NCBI GenBank assembly: GCA_037974665.1
Contig: CM075768.1
Span: 11,151,001 to 11,215,000, forward strand
From: Ehretia macrophylla
Lineage: Eukaryota > Streptophyta > Magnoliopsida > Boraginales > Ehretiaceae
DNA: 64,000 nt
Direction: 5' to 3'
The translations under genes and the position numbers were made by a program. The notes beneath the pieces are model-generated. The model did no database searches, had not been told where the DNA came from, and was given only the letters and a program-made list of their open reading frames with translations. Shown here piece after piece: positions 12,173 to 25,080 of the stretch (the first letter of the stretch is position 1; every line of letters starts with the position of its first letter).

Positions 12173-13219
12173 CCACAGTACTAATATAATTTTTTAGAAT
12201 CTTTCATATTAATCACGAACCTATCCATACTTTATCTGCATAAACTCTATTATACTTACTATGGAAAACATTGTTTGTAATGAAGTATTTTAGCTAAATA
12301 GTAGTTTCGAGGCATACATCCAACATGGTGGTCCACAAACTCGTTAAGGATAAGGTAAGTGGCTAAAGGCCTTACTTTGTGTTACTTAACTAGAAGGGGA
12401 TATAAATGCAAATTGATGATGATCTAAGATTCTAATACGTACTATTGTGCTGCATCAAAGACTTGATTTAAAAATGACAAAAAAAGAAGAAGACTTGATT
12501 TAAAAGAAAAAACCAAATATAAATAAAGTTGTATTGAAAAAGTACAAGTTTCAAAAAGTATTATATCAACATATCTACGAGTTAATTATGAGACCACTCA
12601 TTTGTAGACACCATGCAATAAAATAAATTTTTTTAATCTAACTTCCAAAATGGTGAAAACCACATAATATGAATTTCATGTTAGAATTGGTGAATGAGAA
12701 ATTTGCTTTTTTTTTTTTGGTAAACAATGAGAAATTTGCTTAAGAATATAAAAAGTGGTAAAGTAAGTTTTTTCCTATGTCAGGAAAATAAGGCTATTAT
12801 ATTTCAAGTTTGATATTTGGGTTTAAGCTCTAAAAGACACCCATATGTGTAGAAAGGAGAAGACCTACCAAACATTGGGTATTGTTCATACTAGCCTTAT
12901 TTTTGGATTGTTACCAAGTAAACTTAATCAATAATATTTTATTTAATTAAATTGATTTATTTTCCAGTTTAATGACTAGATTTATGGGGTCATTATTAGT
13001 ATTTCTTTTTCCAAACGTTGAGTTGGTGCACATTGTTGGATATTAAGCTCCTTTTCATGTTGCTAATCCAATTTATGTGCACGAATTTTATTCTAATAAC
13101 TCCTACGTGATGATGGCAATTAAGTTCGGACATTTTTTGTGTTTTGCATGGTAATGGCTTTTAAAGATGTTTTCACCTTTTGCATTTTAAAGATGATGAG
13201 ACGTTTTGACTTGGCTTTT

Positions 13220-13221
<2 letters not shown>

Positions 13222-13260
<39 letters not shown>
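13222..13260. repeat. (TA)n microsatellite
   Basis: About 19 uninterrupted TA units lie directly before the dispersed repeat that begins at 13262. Confidence 0.95.
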
Positions 13261-13261
<1 letters not shown>

Positions 13262-13263
<2 letters not shown>

Positions 13264-13604
13264 TTCAGCTCTAGATTTTGTACTGACAAGCAAAAAGACA
13301 TTTCTAGCATTAGCACTTTAGTTATAGTAGTGGAAAACTATTAAATACGTCCAAGTGGACGTAAGTATTTAATGATCCAATGAACAATTGTCACGTGGAC
13401 ATAGCTGATTCTTATGCTTGCCATTTGAAAATTATGGATGAATGTTACTTTACCAAATTCCCTTTGTATTTTTAATGCAGAATTAATGGGATTGTGGTGG
13501 GACCCATTGAATTGACTTGGTCTGATTATTAAAATTGCACGTTTTTACCATCCTATCTCCAACTAATTATGCGTAATTACTAAAATGGTCTGAATAGTAG
13601 ATTC
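13262..13604. repeat. Dispersed repeat, copy 1 (partner at 60163-60907)
   Basis: This segment from GCTTCAGCTCTAGA to the stretch around ATGCGTAATTACTAAAATGG is clearly similar, in the same order and orientation, to 60163-60232 plus 60647-60907. The partner carries about 414 extra bases in the middle. No coding frame, LTR or terminal inverted repeat was recognised. It may be a degraded non-autonomous transposon. Confidence 0.75.
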
Positions 13605-13720
13605 CCGGTCATATTATCAAATATTTTTTTTAAAGTATTATGATTATGGTTATATTTTGTTGTTCCATATTATTCAATAGTATGTATATACTATTAACTA
13701 GCATATAAGTGATATATACT

Positions 13721-13867
13721 TGTTCATATGCTGTAGGAAATAAATTTTTAATTTCATTAAATGTTCATATGCTGTAGGAAATGAATTTTTAATTTCATTA
13801 AATAGTATTGGGATTTGTTCATATATTGTAGGAAATGTATTTTTAATTTCATTAAATAGTATTGGGT
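13721..13867. repeat. Short tandem repeat, three units
   Basis: Three consecutive units start TGTTCATATgcTGTAGGAAAT and end AATTTCATTAAAT. The first is about 41 bp; the next two are about 53 bp because they include AGTATTGGGTT-like tails. Units differ by a few substitutions. Confidence 0.85.
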
Positions 13868-14577
13868 TATGGGTTGGGACAGTGACATGGGAGAATAGAA
13901 AGTATTGAATGATGTATTGAATACTGGATATTATTTCCTTGAGTGAGAGTGACCTATTTATAATTGTTGTTACGCCTAGAGTCTATATACGCGATAAGAT
14001 GATAAAATTCAAAATGATTTATATAATGGTTACAATGTTGTCCATAGATAAATAGGCAATCCCAATAATATACATCCATTGAATATAAAGTCATAAAGAA
14101 TGCATCCATGGAATATAAAGTCATATGTATCTGTATATTAGAATTTTTATGTTGATACTACTTTATAGGGAGGTTATATGTATCCATATATTAGTTTCTT
14201 ATATTTTGTAGAGTGACCATATGTCTTTGTATGTACTCATTATTATTCTATAGTGCGTATAAATTCTTTTTGGACCATAAATTCAATAGCCAATATACTT
14301 TCTTATGTTCAATTTAAATTCTTTTTGGAGTATAAATTTGTATTTAAGTACAAGCTAAACTAATATTTTAAGAAGTATAATATGGACCATAACGTTACAG
14401 CAACTTACCAAGCTGTTACAATTGATATGAGCACCACAATTATAAACGTTAAGAAAATGTATATTCAATTTTCCAATAGACCCATATGACCATAAATTAG
14501 CTTTCAAGAGGCCGTTGGAATACTGCATCTACAACAAATACCATTAAGCAAAGAACATAACAAACATGAAGCCACAA

Positions 14578-14582
14578 ATTAT
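14578..14582. other. Target-site duplication of the LARD (left copy)
   Basis: ATTAT precedes the LTR. An identical copy follows the other LTR at 32594-32598. Confidence 0.9.
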
Positions 14583-15104
14583 TGTAGACGTCAAAATCCA
14601 TAATTACGAATTTCAGGCCACCAGCAACCTGCAAGGACAGAAGGCGGAAAAGTAGCGTGAATATTAGGATACCGGTGTAGTGCCGATTGAAAACATTCTG
14701 ATGCTCAAGTTAGTAGTTTATCGAAAAGATAAAAGTGCGAGAAAAATATAGAGATAATAGAGGAGTCTACCGTAGTGTCAGCGTCGATGTAAGGAGTGTT
14801 GGTCGTAGATATTTAGGTTGTAGATATATAGGTCGTAGATATGTAGAAGGGGAAAATGAGAGTATTGCTAGATGCAGCGAATACTCGATCCCCTTTCCTA
14901 GTGTAGGTGCGACCTACTTATAAGCATGGGTAAGCGTAGCCATGGGGGCCAAGCCAAGGGCCTTAGGCCTTTAGTGGCCTACTACAAGGGTAAGTCGTGA
15001 TATGTGGTGCGGTAGGTGGGCCTTGGCCCAAATTATGTGTCGATCAAGGTCAAATGACCTGTTGTAGTTAAACCATGGGTTCAAGCCCAATTTTGGCGTT
15101 AACA
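14583..15104 (-). repeat. LARD 3' LTR (minus-strand sense)
   Basis: The LTR is 522 bp. On the plus strand it reads TGTAGACGTC...GCGTTAACA. It lacks about 201 bp present in the partner LTR (about 32219-32419). Confidence 0.9.
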
Positions 15105-15128
15105 ATTTGTCCCCTTACTCCCTAAGTC
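15105..15128 (-). other. LARD polypurine tract
   Basis: On the minus strand this is a purine-rich run (AGGGAGTAAGGGGACAAAT) that ends directly at the TG of the 3' LTR. Confidence 0.6.
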
Positions 15129-15330
15129 GAAGAGTCTTCGAGTTAGAGAGTTGGTACTCGTTCGCAAAATAGCTCAAGCTTGGACTTTTTTCAGGGCATC
15201 ATTCATGTACGGGTTGTAAGTTCCGTGTGTGATTTAGCACTAATTAAAATTGTTGGTCGTGATCTTGAATGAATTATGCATGACGTACATAGTCAGGGCA
15301 TGCTTGGGCTTAGCCTACATGTTGTTTAAG

Positions 15331-15560
15331 TATAATTCTGCATCTTACCCTTTATTAGGACATAACTCTGCAACTTACCATATCTTGGTAGATAATTTTA
15401 CCACCTACTATGTGTTGGAGGACCACGTCGCATCCTACCGCTTGTTGGTAGGCAATTCCGCATTCGATTATGTGTTGGTAGGCAATCTTGTATCCTACCG
15501 TGTGGTGTAGGAGAATTTCGTAACCTGTCATGTGTGGTAAGAGAACATTGCAACCTATCG
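15331..15560. repeat. LARD interior: GTAGG/CCTAC units, part left of the gypsy insertion
   Basis: Degenerate units of about 35-50 bp contain CCTACC or ACTTACC, a short loop, and GGTAGG or GGTAGA (for example CCTACCGCTTGTTGGTAGG near 15436). The array is cut at 15560 by the gypsy element and resumes at 25081 with the same motif. Confidence 0.75.
15556..15560. other. Probable target-site duplication of the gypsy element (left copy)
   Basis: TATCG here and TACCG at 25081-25085 match at four of five positions and flank the two LTRs exactly. Confidence 0.7.
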
Positions 15561-17848
15561 TGTAATACCCGAGCCCGGAATGTGGAATTTCTTGATTATC
15601 TCTCTGGAAATGATATTTTCTTAGATTCTTTTAGATTTAATTGTTACTTCTTTGTAGTCACAAAAAGCATTTCATTTCGAGAGCGATAGTTAGAGGGTGA
15701 CTTTTAGTCCTCAACAAATAGTGAAACTAGTATTTAGGTGACTTAAATTGTATATTTTAATTGTTGTTGGTTAGAATTAATTTAGTGATAGTTTATTTTA
15801 GCTTAAAAATGCATAAAAATAGTCTAATTGACCAAATTTTAAGTAGTTGACCAAGGCTTAACCCTTTGACCAAAGACTTATCACCTTATAAGCTTAAAAC
15901 AAGCAAAATGAAAAAAAAATAAAAGCTGAAAACAGCTTGTGCAGGCCGAAACCAAGAAAAGAAAAAAAACCATTTTCAACCTTCAAAAATTCAAATCTTC
16001 ACGTGAGCTCGTGTGGGGTTGTTACCGAGCCATCCAGCGTTGTTTTCCTAGCGACTAGGAGTGCCTAAGGTGAGGGAAGCACGTTATTTGCCCATTTAAA
16101 TGTTATGTATGTCAACTTTTTGATTTTTGAGATTTATCCGTAGATTGTTGTTTAAATCATTTTGATGCTTCTAGAATGTTCCTTGCCAATTGCAGAACAT
16201 GTATTTATAGCTTTTTAACATTTTCTGCGGTTAAATGTTGAGATTGCAATTTAAATTGGTTGTTGAATAGTAGTTTATGAATAGTAAACCCTTGAAACGA
16301 TAAAGTTGCGCTGTTATGCTGTTTGTTGATGTGAAAATGTGCTAGGTATGCTAGAATGCCTAAATGCATAGTTTGTTTAGGTTGCGTAATGGAAAAAATG
16401 AGAAATATGCCTTGGTGAAAGTTAGGGTCGTTTAGGTCGAGTTTGGCATTTTCTCGTTTTGCGTGTTGGCATTGTTTCGGGAGGCCATGGAAGCACTTTT
16501 GGTGCGATTATGGCGTTGGTTGGGCGTTTGGTTGGTATAGTTGTAATTCAAACGAGCAAAAGGGAAAAATCGGGACTTTGCGTGAATTCTAGGGTTAAGT
16601 AGGGTTTCGGGGTCTTTAGACGTGCCTTATGGTGACCTAGGAGGATTGGCGAAGTCGGTTTCCAGAACTCGTGGCTCGTTTGGAAATGGTAGTGTTTTGA
16701 TAGTTGGGGCCGATTTGTGATTTTGCTTGTTTTCTTGATATTATGCCTATAGAATGCTTAGGGTTGCTTGATATATTTGTTTGAATTGATTTTGATTGAA
16801 ATGCTTATTAACTGTTGCTATTGCGTGCGAGAGTAACCTACTTTGTTATTCTACCACGTGTGGCTTTATTGCTCGTTTATCGCCTTGTATCGAGTCTTGC
16901 ATTGCATAGTGTCTCGCGCGTGAGTGATGGGCCTCTCTAGGTAGCCTTGGGTTGCCAGTGTTGGTTGCTCTAGCTCCGTGGCTATTCTCTCTTCTCGCTT
17001 GGGTTGCCTCCCAGGGAGATTTGGGTCGTAGATTGATGGATACTTCCGGGGTATTCCAAACTGGTGTTATAAGGTGGTTTGGGCCGGCGCGTCGTCATCG
17101 AGTTCGTGATTGAAAGTTGCTCGTGAAAAGAGTACCATATCATTTGAATGAGTGTTTATAGTTTTAATGCTTGGTTTGCTTTATTGATGGCTTTGTTGTA
17201 TCTCTATATAATATTTGTATGAATTGCTTGATTAATTGCATTGCATACTCCTCTCATCTCCGTCCTTGAGACCAATTGCCCCCGCTGAGTAATAGTTTTT
17301 GCTCATTCCTCTCTATACTATATTTTTACAGGAGTAGTTGAAGCAGACCCTATTAAGGTAATAGAGGAGGAGGAACAGGTGGAGGTGTTTCCGTGATAGC
17401 ACTTCTTTGCTTTGCTGGTGGTTGGTTGCCAGGCTTTTGTGCGAGCCATGCTTGATGTGTTTAATGCTTGGTTGTCGTTTTATTTTGAGGCTTGTAGCCT
17501 TGTATGTAGTATCTATTTTGAGGCCTAGATGGTCTTATGTTGTAAAGGATTAAAGGTTGTAATGTTGTAAACATATACTCATGTGACTAGTAAGGAAATG
17601 CATGCTAATGATTAATGGTTTAATGGCATAAATAATTGTGTAGTATACATATCATTTTTGGGTTGCAAAGTTGTTAATGAAAAGATGTATGTTTTCTAAA
17701 AGAATGTTGGTTTGTCTCCAATGAATGTTGTGGTTTCTCGAATATCATATTGAATGTAGGGTTTCGGAACGTCCACGGTACAGAGGAGACTCCGTCCGTG
17801 TGTCGGGTCCGGGCTTGGCCTTTTGCGGGGTTGGGTCGGGGCGTGACA
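15561..17848 (+). repeat. Gypsy 5' LTR
   Basis: The LTR is 2288 bp with TG...CA ends. It aligns over its whole length with 22794-25080. Confidence 0.95.
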
Positions 17849-17856
17849 TCTTTAGG

Positions 17857-17868
17857 TGGTATCAGAGC
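17857..17868 (+). other. Gypsy primer-binding site
   Basis: TGGTATCAGAGC, complementary to the 3' end of initiator tRNA-Met, lies 8 nt after the 5' LTR. The 17869-18161 interval is the leader and shows no gene. Confidence 0.9.
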
Positions 17869-18161
17869 ATGATAGTCTTGCATGAGCTGGGATATGTTTC
17901 TCGGTCTGTGGGGTAAAGGCCCAAAATGCTAGAATGTTATTGTATAATTGTTAAGTGGAAAGAAAGTGTTATAGCATGACTTTGTGAACTTAGAGTGCTT
18001 ATGTGTTTAAAGTGAATTAGTCTGGCATGCCAATCTTGTGTTATGTGAATTGCGTGTTAGAATGTTTGATTGTTATTGACTTGAGTGTTATCTAATCTTA
18101 TGTGCTATATTTCTGTCTATAAACTGCTTTTATATGCTGCCAGCTATTGTGAATTGCTACT

Positions 18162-21100
18162 ATGCCACCACGTCGTGGTACTCAAGGTCTAGGGTCAGAT
18201 GAAGAGGCAGCAGAACAGGGTCAGCAACCATTGCCTGAGCAGTTTATGGCTACTATAACTACAGCGGTTGACCGAATTACACAGGTACTGCATGAGCAGA
18301 GGCAGGACAGGAATAATAATCCCCAGGGAAATCAAGCTAATCCTGGTGGATAGGGGTATAGAGTTGAGAATAATCAGTTGGAGAAATTTCTGAGGCACGA
18401 GTCGGGTAAGTTCTTCGGAGAGCCAGATGATGAGGCAGCCGAGAGATGGATTAATCGTGTTGAGAAAATTTTCACCGCTTTGAGGTACACTGATGAGGCA
18501 AAAATAGATTTTGCGTCATTCCTGTTTGAGGGCGACGCAGAACAGTGGTGGAATACTGTCAGGTTGAGGTGGGATTGTGAGGATGTTCCACATTTATGGG
18601 ATGAATTTGTAAGTGAGTTTCGGGATAAGTATATTCCCGAGATGGCTATGGAAAGGCGGGAAGATGAGTTTGTGGCCCTGAAGCAGGGAAACATGACTGT
18701 TGCACAGTATGAGGCTAGGTTTGTTAGCCTGTCGAGGTATATGCCCGAGTTGGTATGGCTGGCTAGGAGGATGATTCATAGGTTTGTTCGTGGGCTGAGA
18801 ATGGATATTCAGTTGCATTTGACTGGGCAGACCTACACTACTTTTCCCGAGGCATTCCAAGCAGCCTCGAAGTTTGAGAAACGGAAGGCTGAGATGATAG
18901 TTGAGAGTAGTCAGTCGAGTAAGAAGCATTATTTGGGCCAGAGCAGCCAGAGTCAACCGAGGCAGTATCAGACTTCTGCGCAGGTTCCTTAGCAACGTCC
19001 GTATTAGCCACAGCAGCAGATTCAGGCTAGGCCAGCTATGACTAGACCCCAGCAGGGAGGTACAGTTCCTACTACTACCAGAGCCCCCGCACCTACGGGA
19101 AACACTGTTATAAGGCAAAATCAGCAGTATAACTTTTGTAATCGATCGGGGTATGTTGAGGCAAATTGTTGGAGAAAGAGTGGTAAATGCACTGGTTGTG
19201 GGAGTGATGACCATAGGGTGAGAGATTGCCCTAAGTATAGGAATGTTCAGGGCCGTACTGGAGGCCAGGGTGTTCAGAATAGGGCTGCAGGTGCAGGTCC
19301 AGCACAGAGGGTTCAGGCTAGGGTCTTTGCACTGGATGCAGAGGAGCTACCCGATACTACAGCTATAGTGGAAGGTACATTTCTTCTCGATACTCAGCCA
19401 GTTAAAGTTTTGATTGATCCCGGAGCTACACATTCGTTTATAATTCCTGCATGTGCACGATCTGTGAATGTTTGCATTGATAAACTGCCGCATGAAGTTG
19501 AAGTTAGTACGCCTTTGGGTGCAAAATTTGTTACTGAGTCTATTTGCAAATCTTGTGATATATGCATTGAGAACCGTAAATTTCCTGCTAATTTAATTAT
19601 ACTGCCATTCCGTGACTTTGAAATTATTTTGGGAATGGACTGGTTAGGGAAATATTATGCTCAGTTGGATTGTAGAACAAAGATTGTTTATCTTCAGGTT
19701 CCTGACCTACCGGTACTGGAGATTGTTGGGAACTGCAGGGCTGCCCGAATTCCTCTTTTATCAGCGATCAAGACTTCTAAGTTGTTGAATAAGGGTTGTG
19801 AAGCTTACTTAACTTATTTGATCAATCAGCCTACTGATAAGTTGAACTTGAATGAGGTTCTGATTGTTAAAGACTTCCCTGGTGTATTTCCCGATGAATT
19901 ACCTGGTTTACCACCGGATAGGGAGATTGAGTTCGTGATTGACCTTATGCCAGGCACTGCGCCAATTTCTAGGAGTCCTTATAGAATGGCATCGGCTGAA
20001 CTTCAGGAATTAAAAATTCAGCTTCAGAACTTGCTTGAGAAAGGGTTTATACAACCTAGTTCTTCGCCGTGGGGTACGCTTGTGTTGTTTGTGAGAAAGA
20101 AAGACGGCACGCTAAGGTTATGTATTGATTACAAGGGACTTAATCAAGTCACGATTAAGAACAAATACCCCTTGCCGTTGATTGAAGAATTGTTTGACTA
20201 GTTGCAGGGTGCGAGTGTTTACTCCAAATTTGACTTGAGTCAGGATTACTATCAACTTAGGATTTAGAGAGACGATATACCAAAGACGGCATTCAGGACT
20301 AGATATGGCCACTATGAATTTGTTGTGTTACCATTTGGATTGACGAATGCACCAGCTGCATTCATGGACTTGATGCAGAGGGTTTTTCGACCTTATCTTG
20401 ATTAGTTTGTCGTAATCTTTATTGACGACATTTTAGTGTACTCGAAGAATGAGGCTGAACATGAACAACTTTTGAAGATTGTGCTACAGACTTTGCAGGA
20501 AAACAAGCTTTTTGCAAAATTCAGCAAGTGTGAATTCTGGTTGAATCAAATATCTTTTCTAGGCCATATCATTTCAGATCAAGGGATTTCAGTGGACCTA
20601 GTTAAGATTGAAGTTGTTTCATCTTGGAAGAGACCTGAGACGGTGTCAAAGATTCGGAGTTTTCTTGGGTTGGCAGGTTACTACCGGAGGTTTGTTAAAG
20701 ACTTTTCCAAAATTTCTAGACCTTTAAGCCAGTTGACTCGAAAGAAAATTACTTACAACTGGGATGCCAAATGTGAATCCAGTTTCCAAGAATTGAAGAA
20801 GAGACTAACTACAGCTCCTATATTAGCTTTACCTGAGGGAACAGAAAACTTTGTTGTCTATAGTGATGCATCTAAGGAGGGATTGGGCTGTGTTTTAATG
20901 CAGAATAGTAAGGTGATTGCCTATGCTTCTAGGAAGTTGAAACTATATGAAGTCAATTACCCTACACATGACCTTGAGTTAGCTGCAGTTGTGTTTGCTT
21001 TGAAGAAGTGGCGTCACTACTTGTGGGGTAGCAGATTTGAAATTTTTACTGACCACAAGAGTCTCAAGTATTTGTTTTCATAGAAAGATCTGAATATGAG

Positions 21101-22782
21101 GCAGCGGAGATGGCTAGAGCTATTGAGTAGTTACAACTGTTCTATAAACTACGTGCCAGGTAAGGCAAATGTTGTTGCTGATGCTTTGAGCTGAAAGGCT
21201 ACTATTGCAAGCTTAATTATCAAGGATTGGGAAACTTTGGAAGAAATTTGTTCTTGGAAGCCGGAAGCTACTGAGGTAGGAATTCGATTTGCTAGTTTGC
21301 AGATTTAGTCAGGGTTGCTAGCACAGATCAGAGAGGCTCAGAAGACTGATCCTTACATCTTGAAAATCCAAGAAAAATCAAAAGGGAGAGAGTCAGATTT
21401 TAAACTACATGCAGATGGTATCTTTAGATTCAGGGACAGAGTATGTGTTCCTGCTGATCCAACTTTGAAGAATGAGATTTTGTCCGAGGCACATAATTCG
21501 AGATATACAATTCACCCGGGCAGTACTAAAATGTATAGAGATTTGAAACAACACTTCTGGTGGAACAATATGAAGAGAGAGATTGTTGGGTATGTATCCA
21601 GATGTTTGACTTGTCAGAGGGTTAAAGTTGAACATCAGAGGCCAGCCGGGCTTCTACAGCCGTTGTCAATTCCGCAGTGGAAGTGGGTGCATATAACAAT
21701 TGGACCTTTTGACCGATCTTCCTAGATCTCCGAGAGGATGTGATTCTGTTTGGGTTGTTGTGGACCGCTTGACTAAAGTTACACATTTTATTCCCGTGAA
21801 CAAACAAGATAGCCTTGATAAACTAGCTGAGCTTTATGTTGCTAATATTGTGAGACTTCATGGTGTGCCACAGAGTATAGTGTCAGATAGGGATTCTAGA
21901 TTCAGATCTCGTTTTTGGTAGAAATTGCAAGAGGCCATGGGAACTAAATTGAGCTTCAGTACTGCATACCATCCACAAACTGATGGCCAGTCTGAGAGAA
22001 CTATCAGGATCTTGGAAGACATGCTTCGAGCATGTGTGCTAGACTTTGGGAAGAATTGGGAGAAGTTTTTGCCTTTAGCGGAGTTCGCTTACAATAATAG
22101 TTATCAATCTACTATAGGTATGGCTCCCTACAAGGCATTGTATGGTCGGAAATGCAGATCCCCATTGTATTGGGAAGAGGTTGGAGAAATGAGAACAATT
22201 GATCCGACTGTGTTACCTGAGATGATTAAGATGGTGGATAATGTTCACCTTATTCACCAGCGTATGCTTACAGCTCAGAGTCGTCAGAAGAGTTATGCGG
22301 ATAAACACCGTCGGGATCTTGAATTTGATTTGGGAGATTGGGTATTTCTTAAGATTTCTCCTCGAAAGGGATTGATTCAGCACGGTAAGAGCGGGAAACT
22401 TAGTCCCAGGTATATGGGTCCGTATAAGATCACTGAAAAGGTAGGTCCTTTGGCTTATCGGTTAGCTTTACCTCTGAGCTTGTCAAGACTACACGATGTT
22501 TTCCACGTGTCAATGTTAAAGAAGTATCATCCAAATCCTTCACATGTACTTGAACCAGAGCCTTTGCAGATTGAAGAAAAGTTGTCTTATGAAGAGAAAC
22601 CGATTCGAATTGTGGATCGGAAAATTCAGGAGCTTCGCACGAAGAGTATTCCGTTAGTAAAGGTTTTGTGGAATCATCATGGGTTTGAGGAAGCGACTTG
22701 GGAAAGAGAGGACCAAGTTCGGAATCAGTATCCGGAGTTGTTTGTTGACCAGGTAAGAATTGCGTGGGCGCAATTGTTTTAA
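18162..22782 (+). pseudogene. Gypsy gag-pol polyprotein with C-terminal chromodomain (many stops)
   Basis: The frame starts at ATG 18162 (MPPRRGTQG). Domains in order are retrotransposon gag (18378-18900, WINRVEKIF, AEQWWNT), two zinc knuckles (about 19130-19230; the first degenerate, the second intact [14 protein letters not shown]), protease ([10 protein letters not shown] near 19410; Pro replaces the usual Ser/Thr in the D-S/T-G motif), reverse transcriptase (20000-20560; IDDILVYS near 20420), RNase H ([10 protein letters not shown] near 20860), integrase zinc finger (HPGSTKMYRDL...CLTCQ, about 21510-21615), integrase core (21700-22190) and a chromodomain (about 22560-22770). In-frame stops are at 18351, 18990, 20199, 20265, 20403, 21081, 21192, 21306 and 21919, mostly TAG. 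One extra T near 21697 shifts the frame between the integrase zinc finger and core. The element is dead. Confidence 0.92.
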
Positions 22783-22793
22783 GGGGGAAAGGG
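22781..22793 (+). other. Gypsy polypurine tract
   Basis: AAGGGGGAAAGGG directly abuts the TG of the 3' LTR at 22794. Confidence 0.85.
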
Positions 22794-25080
22794 TGTAATA
22801 CCCGAGCCCGGAATGTGGAATTTCTTGATTATCTCTCTGGAAATTATATTTTCTTAGATTCTTTTAGATTTAATTGTTACTTCTTTGTAGTCGCAAAGAG
22901 CATTTCATTTCGAGAGCGATAGTTAGAGGGTGACTTTTAGTCCTCAACAAATAGTGAAACTAGTATTTAGGTGACTTAAATTGTATATTTTAATTGTTGT
23001 TGGTTAGAATTAATTTAGTGATAGTTTATTTTAGCTTGAAAATGCATAAAAATAGTCTAATTGACCAAATTTTAAGTAGTTGACCAAGGCTTGACCCTTT
23101 GACCAAAGACTTATCACCTTATAAGCTTAAAACAAGCAAAATGAAAAAAAAATAAAAGCCGAAAATAGCTTGTGTAGGCCGAAACCAAGAAAAGAAAAAA
23201 AATCATTTTCAACCTTCAAAAATTCAAATCTTCGCGTGAGCTCGTGCGGGGTTGTTACCGAGCCATCCAGCGTTGTTTTCCTAGCGACTAGGAGTGCCTA
23301 AGGTGAGGGAAGCACGTTATTTGCGCATTTAAATGTTATGTATGTCAACTTTTTGATTTTTGAGATTTATCCGTTGATTGTTGTTTAAATCGTTTTGATG
23401 ATTCTAGAATGTTCCTTGCCAATTGCAGAACATGTATTTATAGCTTTTTAACATTTTCCACGGTTAAATGTTGAGATTGCAATTTAAATTGGTTGTTAAA
23501 TAGTAGTTTATGAATTGTAAACCCTTAAAACGATGAAGTTGCGCTGTTATGCTGTCTGTTGATGTGAAAATGTGCTAGGTATGCTAGAATGCCTAAATGC
23601 ATAGTTTGTTTAGGTTGCGTAATAGAAAAAATGAGAAATATGCCTTGGTAAAAGTCAGGGTCGTTTAGGTCGAGTTTGGCATTTTCTCGTTTTGCGTGTT
23701 GGCATTGTTTCGGGAGGCCATGGAAGCACTTTTGGTGCGATTATGGCGTTGGTTGGGCGTTTGGTTGGTATAGTTGTAGTTCAAACGAGCAAAAGGGGAA
23801 AATCGGGACTTTGCGTGAATTCTAGGGTTAAATAGGGTTTCAAGGTCTTTAGACATGCCTTATGGTGACCTAGGAGGATTGGCGAAGTTAGTTTCCAGAA
23901 CTCGTGGCTCGTTTGGAAATGGTAGTATTTTGATAGTTGGGGCCGATTTGTGATTTTGCTTGTTTTCTTGATATTATGCCTATAGAATGCTTACGGTTGC
24001 TTGATATATTTGTTTGAATTGATTTTGATTGAAATGCTTATCAACTGTTGCTATTGCGTGCGAGAGTAACCTACTTTGTTATTCTCCCACGTGTGGCTTT
24101 ATTGCTCGTTTATCGCCTTGTATTGAGTCTTGTATTGCATAGTGTCCCGCGCGTGAGTGATGGGCCTCTCTGGGTAGCCTCGAGTTGCCAGTGTTGGTTG
24201 CTCTAGCTCTGTGGCTATTCCCTCTTCTCGCTTGGGTTGCCTCCCAGGGAGATTTGGGTCGTAGATTGATGGATACTTCCGGGGTATTCTAAACTGGTGT
24301 TATAAGGTGGTTTGGGCCGGTGCGTCGTCATCGAGTTCGTGATTGAAAGTTGTCGTGAAAAGAGTACCGTATCCTTTGAATGAGTGTTTATAGTTTTAAT
24401 GTTTGGTTTGCTTTTTTTATGGCTTTGTTGTATCTCTATATAATATTTGTATGAATTGCTTGATTAATTGCATTGCATACTCCTCTCATCTCTGTCCTTG
24501 AGACCAATTGCCCTCGCTGAACAATAGTTTTTGCTCATTCCTCTCTATACTATATTTTTACAGGAGTAGTTGAAGCAGACCCTATTGAGGTAATAGAGGA
24601 TGAGGAACAGGTGGAGGTGTTTCCGTGATAGCACTTCTTTGCTTTGCTGGTGGTTGGTTGCCAGGCTTTTGTGCGAGCCATGCTTGATGTGTTTAATGCT
24701 TGGTTGTCGTTTTATTTTGAGGCTTGTAGCCTTGTATGTAGTATCTATTTTGAGGCCTAGATGGTCTTATGTTGTAAAGGATTAAAGGTTGTAATGTTGT
24801 AAATATATACTCATGTGACTAGTAAGGAAATGCATGCTAATGATTAATGGTTTAGTGGCATAAATAATTGTGTAGTATACATATCATTTTTGGGTTGCAA
24901 AGTTGTTAATGAAAAGATGTATGTTTTCTAAAAGAATGTTGGCTTATCTCCAATGAATGTTGTGGTTTCTCGAATATCATATTGAATGTAGGGTTTCGGA
25001 ACGTCCACGGTACAGAGGAGACTCCGTCCATGTGTCGGGTCCGAGCTTGGCCTTTTGCGGGGTTGGGTCGGGGCGTGACA
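22794..25080 (+). repeat. Gypsy 3' LTR
   Basis: The LTR is 2287 bp and collinear with the 5' LTR, with about 65 by-eye differences, mostly transitions, plus a one-base indel near 24353. Confidence 0.95.

Larger units (their letters stand above)
12173..14577. other. Non-coding stretch between elements
   Basis: No gene or complete element was seen between the Sirevirus LTR and the LARD. The sequence is AT-rich with a TA microsatellite, one copy of a dispersed repeat and a short tandem repeat, each listed separately. The methionine-started frame at 13139-13321 crosses the microsatellite and is not credible. Confidence 0.6.
15561..25080 (+). mobile_element. Tekay/Del-like Ty3/gypsy chromovirus inserted in the LARD
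   Basis: This 9520-bp element has long LTRs (15561-17848 and 22794-25080; TGTAATACCC...GGCGTGACA), a PBS TGGTATCAGAGC at 17857, gag-pol at 18162-22782 ending in a chromodomain, and a PPT at 22781-22793. The flanking 5-mers TATCG (15556-15560) and TACCG (25081-25085) fit a TSD with one later change. About 65 LTR differences were counted by eye over about 2.29 kb (about 2.8%). The chromodomain after integrase and the long LTRs place it in the Tekay/Del group of chromoviruses. Confidence 0.93.

Noticed and set aside
15105..15200. LARD read as a plus-strand element
   Set aside because: No PBS follows the left LTR on the plus strand, whereas a PBS and PPT fit the minus strand exactly.
17725..17916. 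Short frames across gypsy LTR ends
   Set aside because: They recur in both LTRs, span the LTR-PBS junction and have no domain.
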